In this document: positions 55,985-64,000 of the stretch, piece after piece | Numbering within the stretch: the first letter of the stretch is position 1 | Layout of the letters: each line of letters opens with the position of its first letter | Origin: Cynocephalus volans | Lineage: Eukaryota; Chordata; Mammalia; Dermoptera; Cynocephalidae | Reading direction: 5' to 3' | NCBI RefSeq assembly: GCF_027409185.1 | Contig: NC_084463.1 | Coordinates: forward strand, 65,333,852-65,397,851 | Length of the DNA stretch: 64,000 bases | Notes under the pieces: model-generated | Database searches by the model: none | Told to the model about the DNA's origin: nothing | What the model saw: only the letters and a program-made list of their open reading frames with translations | Position numbers and translations under genes: made by a program

Positions 55985-56548
55985 GGTGCTATAATCTGAA
56001 TGTTTCTGTCCTTCCAAAATGCATATTTTGAAACTAAATCCCCAATGTGATAGTATTATGAGGCGAATGCCTTTTAAAAAACAGAAATGATTTATGAATA
56101 TGGAAGCTTCATGACTGGGATTTGTGCTCTTATGAAAGGACTTGAGAAAGCCCATTTGTCCCCTTCTACTCCATGTGAGGATGCAACATGAAGGTGCCAT
56201 AAATGATGAACAGGCCTTCATTTAGACGGAGACACCAGATCTGCCGGTGCCTTCATCTTGGACTTCCCAGGCTCAGAACTGGAAGAAATAGATTTCTGGT
56301 TGTTTTTTGTTTTTGTTTCCAAAGATGACTGGTAAGGGGATCTTAACCCTTGACTTGGTGTTGTCAGCACCACGCTCTCCCAAGTGAGCTAATCGGCCAT
56401 CCCTATATAGGGATCTGAACCTGTGGCCTTGGTTTTATCAGCATCACACTCTCCCAAGTGAGCCACAGGCTGGCCCTAGATTTCTGTTGTTTTTAAATAA
56501 CTCACTCTAAGGTATTTTGTTACAGTCAAAGGAACAGACTAAGATAGT
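55985..56548 (+). mobile_element. MLT1-type MaLR LTR, split by a SINE
   Basis: TATAATCTGAATGTTTCTGT, then CTAAATCCCCAATGTGATAG, then an end with GATTTCTGTTG, AAGGTATTTTGTTACAG and GGAACAGACTAAGATAG. The SINE at 56299-56476 interrupts it. Confidence 0.72.
56299..56476 (-). mobile_element. Dimeric tRNA-derived SINE, nested in an MLT1-type LTR
   Basis: Minus-strand dimer flanked by TAGATTTCTG at 56289-56298 and 56477-56486. Its two units are like those at 43097 and 53465, ending TTAAGATCCCCTTACCAGTC. Confidence 0.9.
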
Positions 56549-57061
56549 GGAAGCAGAAAAGAAATCTCTCAGGTCTCTTGACCTACCCTTCTTGGGCTTG
56601 GGTGTTTGAGCACCTGCTTTTGATTGGTGGGGATTAAAATGGGACTTTCTTTAACCAGGCCCAGAACTTGTACTGTGATCTCCTCATAGCTAAGCATACA
56701 TAGGGCTGAGAAAACTAGACTTGTGAGTCAGAGGGGCAGTTTCTGGACACCACTGACTTCTTTTCATTAACCTTGCCTGCATCCTTTTTAAGGAGATCCC
56801 AACATCTTTCCTTCTGTAACCTTGGATTTACTGGGAAGGCCACTGCTCTAAGGGCTGATGAGACCCTAAACGTCTACCAGATTTTTCCCAGAGCCACTCC
56901 CCCTGAAACAGTTGTGGATATGAAATATTAAGTGGGAAGGGAAAAATCTATATATCTCAAATTGGCACAATCATGGAAGAGTTTTGTAGCCCAGAGCAAG
57001 GGAATTTGTAGCTTGTTGATACCCTGGCTGCCAGCTGCATACGCTATGGCTGTGACTCAGG

Positions 57062-57415
57062 GTCTTAGTTTAGGCTGCCATAACAAACTCCTATAGACTG
57101 GGTGGCTTAAACAACAGCATTTATTTCTCACAGTTGTGGAGGCTAGGGATTGTAAATCAAGGTGCTGGTAGATTTGATGCCTGGTGAGTGCAACATCCTG
57201 GCTTGCAGGTGGCTATCTTCTCCTTGTGTCCTCACAGGGAAGACAGCAGACATTGTCTCATTCATGTTTCCTTTACACAGGCTCTAACTCCATTCATGAG
57301 TGCTTCACTCTTATGACCAAATCACCTCCCCAAACTCCCATTACCTTCTACCTTCACACTGGGGGTTAGTATTTCAATTTATAAATTTTGGGGGACATAA
57401 GCATATGGTTCATTG
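57062..57415 (-). mobile_element. MaLR-type LTR relic
   Basis: Plus strand reads the reverse of a MaLR LTR: GGCTGCCATAACAAACTCCT, GACTGGGTGGCTTAAACAAC, CCATTCATGAGTGCTTCACT, AATTTATAAATTTTGGGGGA. Confidence 0.68.
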
Positions 57416-58829
57416 TACCTGGGATCTGGATCCATACCTCAGTAGCCCCACCACAAGTTCTAGATATCTTGCATGGCACATCTTTTATTTTTTTTTAATT
57501 TTTATTGATTTAAAATATATATAACATAAGCTTTGCTATTGTAAGCATTTTGAGACATAATTACATTTACAATATATGTGACCACCACCTCTATTTCTAA
57601 AACTTTCCTGTTACCCTGAACATAAACTCTTTATACATTAAGCAAGAACTTTCTGTTTTCCCTTCACTTATTTATTCACCCCTCACTATTTTCCCTTTCC
57701 TGTTCTCTCTAACTTTCATTCACAGGGTTTAAGATTCTGGTTTTGTCTACATGAATATGCAGTCATTTCTAAGGATTAGGGCTTATTGAATACCATACCT
57801 ATAACCCTGTGCAAACCCCTGAGAGTGAATGATTGCTTCTTTGAGCAGGACTTCTCGAGGGAGGAACCTAGTGAAAAAAATCCAGCCTTATTCTCTTACA
57901 TGGTGGATGTCTCAACAATGGATTCTTAGGGATATAAAATAAAGGGATAGAGGATTTCTCATTTCAATTCTGATCTCCCCTCATCATCACAGTCATTAGC
58001 TCCAATTCTAATCTAGTTTCAGCTGTATGACTTTGGATAAGTCATTTTATTATGTGCTGCATTAAAAAATTGATTAAAAAGCCACATTGAGAATCTCTTG
58101 CATATGACAATTTATGATCACTAAAACTTTAAAAATCTCTGCTCAGGCATTGAAGACGAGTGTGAGCCAGTCAATATTCTTTGGTTGCAAAGAAACCTTA
58201 CCTTGGCTGAACTTCCAGTTTCAACTTTGGCTCTAAAATACTTAGAAGTTGTCACTCCCATGTTTACAACAAGACAATACAGGACAAAATGAAAATCTGT
58301 GACTTTATATTGACTCATCAAAGAAGCAAGTTTGCAGGGCAAACCACAGCCCTGAGATCTATAAAGAGAGGGGAAAAGATAAAGTAATACCCTAGCCTCC
58401 TTACTTGGAGCAAAAGCCACTGGCACCTTAAACTGGTAGGAAAACTCATATGGTAATTGCTGGAAGTTGAGTATAGATTAGTGTAAGCATAAATAAATCC
58501 TGTGGGATTCAATCTTAGGACACCTCTCCCCATCTCCAGGACCTCCACTAGGTTCTCAAGGTAAGGATCTGAGACAATCCCCTTACAGATTAGATAGAAT
58601 CATCACTGGGAAACAATAATAAAGGATTACTGTCCAGGATTACTCTCCAGAAACAATGACTTTTCCTATACCTTGTCCCAGATCTGTCAGAAGGGTGTTC
58701 CTCTGACTCCAATCCCACTAGCCTTCCTGTATCAACTATGGGGGAAGGGGTAGAACTGTACAAGAAGAAATGCCTGTGATAGGCACAAGCTAAGGCACTG
58801 GCCCACTAAAAGGGTGACATTTAATTAGA
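57416..58829. other. Non-coding; a MIR-like relic
   Basis: About 57990-58045 is MIR-like (GCTGTATGACTTTGGATAAG). About 57490-57760 may be an old L1 3' end in minus orientation (TTTTTATTGATTTAAAATAT onward), uncertain. No gene is seen. Confidence 0.35.
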
Positions 58830-60385
58830 GTATTACAGAATATTCCCTTCCCCCATACATTACTATATCAATAGGACTTATGAGTCAGATGGCCAGGTTC
58901 CAGTATAAAAACAGTGGATTACAGCTGAAAGTGGATCACACTGAATGTGGATCATACAGACTGTCTCTAAGAAGGGCTACATAGCAAAGCCCAATGTCAA
59001 GTGGGAAAACTAAAACAAGGACACTACTAAAATTGGAAGCCTGAGGCACCTATGGCTACAGTAAACATTAAACAAGGTACAACTCTAGCTATATAAACAT
59101 AAACCTCACAATAAAGATCTATTAATCTCAGTTCCTATTAGCAAATCTTTTAACATGTTCGTATTTTAACAAAAAATATCACAAGGCACGTTAGAAGGCA
59201 GGAAAAAAAAAAATGTCTGGAGAGACAAGCAGGCATCAGAGCCAAACTCAGATACAATAAAAATGTTGGAATTATGAGATGTGGAATTTAAAATAACTAT
59301 GATTAATATGTTAAGGGCTCTAATAGGAAAAATAGACAACATACAGGAACAGATGGGTAATGTAAACAAAGATAGGAATTCTAAGAAGCATAAGGAAACT
59401 CTAGAAGTCAAAAATAATGTAATAGAAATAAAGAATGCTTTTAATGTACTCATCACTAGACTTGAAATAGCCAAGGAAAGAATTAACAAGCTTAAAGATA
59501 GGTCAATAAAAACTTCCCACACTGAATGCAAATAGAAAAAAAAAAATGGAACAAAAAAAAGAGAACATAATATCCAAGATATTGTGAGATAATTTCAAAA
59601 GATGTAGCATTCATGTACTTGTAATATTACATGGCGAAGAAAAAGCAGATGAAAGAAAATAAATATTTGAAGTAATAATGGCCAAGATTATTACAAAATT
59701 AATTACAGATACCGATCCACCAATCAGGAAGCTCAGAGAATACAAAACAAAATAAATATAAAATAAACCAAACATACAGAAACAAAAAGAGAAATACTCC
59801 ATGTTCTCACTCATATGTGGAAGGTAAAAAAGTTGATATCACAAAAGTGGAAAGTAGAATAGTGGTTACTAGAGACTGGTAAGGGGAAGTTGGAGGGGAG
59901 ATGGAAAGAGGTTGGTCAATGGACACAAAATTATAAAGAGATAGGAAGAATAAGATCTAGTGTTCTATAGCAATATAGGGTGACTACAGTCAACAACAAA
60001 TCACTGTATAACTTCAAGTAGCTAATTAAATGGATTTTGAATATTTCCCACTCAAAGAGGTGATAAGTGTTTGAGGTGATGGATGTGCTAAATACCTTGA
60101 TGGGGGGAGGTGAGAGGTTGGTAAATGGGTACAAAGTTTCAAAGTTACAGTTAGATGGGAAGAGTAAATCTTGGTACTCCAGGATGAAGATACATAATAA
60201 GATTATATTGCATGTTTCAAGATAGCCAGAAAAGAGGATCTTGAATGTTATAACCACAATGAAATGATAAATGTTTAGGTGATATATATGCTCACTATTC
60301 TGATTAGGTAATTATACTATATATGCATATATGTATGTATTTAAACAACAAACTATACCCCATAAAAATGTACAATTAAAAAAAT
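58830..60385 (+). mobile_element. HAL1-type element (half-L1) with an L1 3' UTR
   Basis: Plus-orientation ORF1-like sequence, best seen at 59281-59535 (84 codons: MEFKITMINMLRALIGKIDN onward, the coiled-coil part). It is followed by decayed ORF1 C-terminal DNA and then directly by an L1 3' UTR (GTAGAATAGTGGTTACTAGA, AGCAATATAGGGTGACTACA) in two related modules. No ORF2 lies between. This matches HAL1, a non-autonomous L1 relative that carries only ORF1. Confidence 0.7.
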
Positions 60386-60449
60386 ACTTTCAACTAAAAA
60401 CAAAAAAAACCTACATGTAAACATATCATGTTCAAACTTCAGGAAACCA

Positions 60450-61195
60450 GAAACAAAGAGAATATATTTAAATTACAAGAGTTAAAAACAAAAATTGCTA
60501 GCAATCCCACTACTGCCACTACTGAGTAACAAAGGAAAAGAAATTAGCATACTGAAGAGATATCTACATCCCCACATCCCCATGTTTATTGCAGCACTAT
60601 TCACATAGCCAAGATATGGAATCAACTTAGTTGCCTATGGACATGTGAATGGATAAAGAAAATGTGGTATATACACACAATGGAACACTACTCAGCCATG
60701 AAAAATAATGAAATACTGTCATTTGCAGCAACATGGATGAGCCTGGAGGACAAGTTCTAGTGGTCTACAGTAGTGTTAGGTGTTTATAATTAATAAACTA
60801 TTGTATGTTCTCAAATGTCTGGAAGAGAGGAGTTCAGATGGTCTCATCATAAAAAATGATAAATTTTTGTGGTGATGGATATTCTCATTACCTTAATTTG
60901 ATCATCACATTTCATCACATTTCAAAAAGTTTGTGAAAAAACAGGGTCAAAAGATAACACAATTTTTTTCCAAAATTTTATTACATTTTATTTAATCAGA
61001 TGACGGTTTTAGAAACAGAAGATGATTTAACAGAAAGCTAGTTATTCTTCCGTAATCAACTTTATTTCTTTTGAAAAATGATTACATTGTATATTGTTGA
61101 CTAGAATAATCATCCTGATTCAAACATCACATGTTGCACAGATATTGATATTCAACACTGTACCCCACAGATATGTACAATCAACTATGTTATGA
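60450..61195 (+). mobile_element. L1 3' end, plus orientation
   Basis: ORF2 C-terminal region (TATTGCAGCACTATTCACAT, GGAACACTACTCAGCCATGA) followed by a 3' UTR ending GATATGTACAATCAAC. It lies tail-to-tail with the next element. Confidence 0.75.
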
Positions 61196-61204
61196 TAAAA
61201 CAAA

Positions 61205-62090
61205 TCAACTTTATTTTTTTAATTGTTTTTTATTTTTTATTTTTATTTTTATTACAACTGATTGTACATATCTGTCAGGCACAGAACTGAATATCAATAC
61301 CTGTGTGCAATATGTGATGCTTAAATCAGAATAATCAGTATATTCAACCTTACACACTGTAATCATTTTTTGTAACCCTTTATCAATTTCTCACTAACTT
61401 TCCTCCCTCTCACCCTTTCCCAGCTCTGCTGGCCTCAGTTCTGTTCTCTCCTTTTGAAAATTCAACAAATTATTGTGATTGTTGTATTTTTCTTTATTTA
61501 TTTTAGCTCCCACTTATGAGAAAGGACATGTGGTATATCTCTTTCTGTGCCAAGCTTATTTCACTTCACATAATTCTCTCTAAGTTCATCCATGCTCCTG
61601 CAAATGACAAATTTCATTCTTTTTTTATGGCAGAGAAGTATTCCATTATGTATGCCATATTTTCCTTATCCAATTTTCCATTGATGGACTTTTAGGTTGT
61701 TTCCAACTCTTGCCTACTGTAAGCAGAACTGTGATAAAAATGACAGTGCAGGTATCCCTTGACATGATGATTTCCATTCCTTTGGGTATCTACTCAGCAG
61801 TGAGATTGCTGGATCATGTGGGAGTTCTATCTGAAGTTTTCTGAGGTGCTTCCATATTGTTTTCCATAATGGCTGCACTAATTTACAGTCCTACAAACAG
61901 TGTGTTAACATTAGTTATTCTCTGTCTTTTTGATAATAGTCTAATCGGGATGAAATGATATCTCCATGTGGTTTTAATTTGCATTTCCCTGATGCTTAGA
62001 GATGCTAAGCATTTTTTCATGTGTCCGTCGGCCATTTGTATATCTTCCTTTGAGAAATGCCTACTTAGCTCCTTTGCTCATTTTTAAAAT
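61205..62090 (-). mobile_element. L1 3' end, minus orientation
   Basis: Plus strand shows the reverse of a 3' end: T-rich tail at 61205-61250, GATTGTACATATCTGTCAGG, then antisense ORF2 end (TTTCACTTCACATAATTCTC; GATTTCCATTCCTTTGGGTA; TTTTCATGTGTCCGTCGGCC). 5'-truncated at about 62090. Confidence 0.78.
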
Positions 62091-62099
62091 AGCTCACTT

Positions 62100-62230
62100 G
62101 TTTTACTACCATTAACTTCTTTGAGATAATACAAATTTCTCCATGAACTTTTTGAAGTACCCTCATACGTGTATTGTAATAGAACTATGTGCCTCACAAA
62201 TGTGTACAATTATTATGTGTCAGTTAAAAA
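62100..62230. repeat. Short repeat patchwork (DNA-transposon-like end, L1 3' tip)
   Basis: 62146-62163 AACTTTTTGAAGTACCCT is identical to 52397-52414. At 62199-62225 follows a tip like an L1 3' end (CAATTATTATGTGTCAGTTA). Confidence 0.4.
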
Positions 62231-64000
62231 AATAGTTTCAGAACTGCTTTACATAAAGAAGAACAATCATAAGAATCGCAATGGACTTTTCACCAGTAAT
62301 CAGGCAAGCAAGACCATCTTATCAGTGAAGATGTCCTGCTGGGCACTGTTATGTAGTGGGCACACACTGCCTGTATTTCTCATAGCAAGCTTCAGGGTGG
62401 CTTTTAATTTCCTTTTCCTTACTTAAGCAATGAGGCTCATGGAGGTGGGGAGAAAGTCTCCCCCCTCCCCTGAGGTCTTTGTTCGGCCAGTGTCTCTGGA
62501 CCTTGGCATTAATTCAGTACTTCTACTGCAGAGAGTTTGTCTTCTAGAATTACTACTTTGAACTTACTGGAAAGAGTAGGAGTGCAGGTGTGTATTTATT
62601 TGTATTCCTCCTCCCCCACTTTATATTGTCTCTCAGGCCCTGTACCCTCCCCCCTTCTATGCTCATCACCCCCCCAGTCAGTGGTTCCCACCTCCTTTCT
62701 CTATTGAACTCTATGGTGCCTGGCCCCTTTACTGCTGGGTCATACCTGTTTCCTTAGAACCCACCTTGTGGTGTCAGAGAGAGAGAGTTTCTGCAAAATC
62801 AGGAAATATTGGTTCACCCAAAAGACTCAGGAAGGGTGGGCAAACAACAATCTGACAGATGGTTTTCTCATCTCCTTCACAGGAACAACATTGCTGCTAG
62901 GGACCAAGCCCACCCTCAGAGGCAGGTCTGCCTTTTTGCTACGTGCTTCAGCAGCTGGGCTTTAGCGGCTCAGGGTTTTCGGATTCTTCCAAAATGACTG
63001 GCTATCCTGTACCACCTAGTGTGAAACCCAGCTGCCCCATCTTCCGGCTCATGAGAATCTTACAACCTTCCTCCCTCACCTCTAGCTCTTTCTGCTCCAG
63101 AGCTGAGGTTCTCAAGCTTCATCAGGGACACACCCACTGTATCCAAGGGTTGCCCCTGAACCAGCTCCTATGGGCGCTGAAGGAGAGGGGCTTAAATGCC
63201 TCAGGGGAAGAGACCAGAACCAGGGCTATCGCACCACCACCTGGTACCCAGTCCTAGCCAGCACTTCGCTTGGACATCTGCACTGTGTGTGGCCTCTTCC
63301 CTCAGCACGTTCCCTGCTGGGCGTGCAGGTTAAAGGAGGCCGCCTGCGTCCTTGGCCACCAGCAGGAGCGGGCTCCGCAGACGGGTACGTGGAGTTCTCT
63401 GGGTTTAGGCGCCACCGAAAACCGGTAAGGGACATTCGGATCGCAGCCGCAAAGGTCTTTCTAATCTCAGCCGGGCTTAATGGTCCCGCAGGTTTCTCGC
63501 CCTTGTTTCCAGGGCTGGGTTTCGCTGTGATTCCCAGATGGTGTCAACAAATCTTGCCTCTCTTCTGATGCTGGAACCCCCTCCCTCCAGTGCCCAGTAT
63601 CCTAAGGGACGTTCTGGACTCCTTGGCACCACGAGGCACATCTGGGCAAAGGAAGATTTCTGGGATCCTTGAGAGCAGCCTATTTTACTACCAGAGATAC
63701 ATGACTGTCCTCCCGCCCCATTCTTCTCACTCCCTGCACAGCCAATACAACTGCTGGCCGAACAGGACCTACGGTCTTTCATCAGCGTGGGATCTGGCAT
63801 ATTGCTGGGATCACAGGAACCAGAAGCTCCCCAAGATCCTGGGAACGAGATGTCCAATGTGCCTCCACTCCCCAGAGCGTCTCCTCGGGGCCCATAACTA
63901 AGGCAGGTGCTCACAGAATCTGACGATGGTCCTGGAAGCTTCCAGCCTCCTACCCTCTGTACTGTCAAGAAAATGCACGGATCTGTCTCTGGATTAACGG
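62231..64000. other. GC-richer stretch, no gene assigned
   Basis: From about 62450 base composition rises, with CpG clusters at 63290-63480. A good splice donor, CCG followed by GTAAGG, lies at 63422-63430 (plus). Overlapping frames of 104-163 codons occur on both strands, low-complexity and without known domains. A promoter and first exon of a gene lying beyond the window is possible but unproven. Confidence 0.3.

Noticed and set aside
63477..63968. Minus-strand frame of 163 codons
   Set aside because: Ser/Gly/Pro-rich without a domain, overlapped by plus-strand frames of similar length; typical of GC-rich non-coding DNA.

Overview
This is nuclear DNA of a placental mammal: AT-rich, intron-containing and dominated by L1 LINEs, MaLR and class I ERV LTRs, and tRNA-derived SINEs. 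I see no Alu and no rodent B1/B2. The SINEs are built from tRNA-Ile-like units, as monomers, as dimers and as a short young class whose tail reads CACGAAAAA(A/G). These match what I know of the CYN / t-SINE families of colugos (Dermoptera). A colugo, probably Galeopterus, is my best guess; it is an inference from repeats, not a database match.

There is one convincing protein-coding gene, on the minus strand between about 6.6 and 14.8 kb. It is a TRIM43-type RING / B-box / coiled-coil / PRYSPRY gene. Six coding exons join in frame through consensus GT-AG sites into 445 codons (396+96+231+23+98+494 nt including the stop). A non-coding first exon and a compact promoter can be proposed near 14.64-14.90 kb, with a TATA-like box and two homeobox-type sites resembling DUX4 motifs.

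The rest is layered transposons. 0.8-1.4 kb, 16.7-17.6 kb and 22.4-25.4 kb hold three relatives of one ERV1-type LTR. The third is split by a complete MaLR (THE1/MST-like) provirus. 17.78-19.23 kb is a 1.46 kb element with a perfect duplication of its target site, an L1-type 5' end and a different body. 20.4-22.3, 28.4-29.5, 31.9-32.2, 51.3-52.2 and 58.8-62.1 kb hold old L1/HAL1 pieces, including a twin-primed inversion and a tail-to-tail L1 pair. Two near-full-length minus-strand L1s lie at 34.99-41.02 and 44.37-50.52 kb. Both have broken ORFs. Their 5' UTRs are unrelated tandem arrays (three 137-bp units versus about seven 100-bp units), yet both keep the same extreme 5' end with a YY1-like motif. 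The first also carries about 127 bp of GC-rich DNA beyond its normal 5' end, inside the target-site duplication, which suggests a 5' transduction.

The remaining stretches show no gene I can support. Two CpG-rich patches, 42.5-43.1 kb and about 63.2-63.6 kb, are unexplained promoter or first-exon candidates. I found no CRISPR, true tRNA or rRNA gene, or microbial-type system. The most novel signals are the L1 5' UTR exchange, the L1-derived 1.46 kb element, and the TRIM43-like gene with its putative DUX-type promoter.
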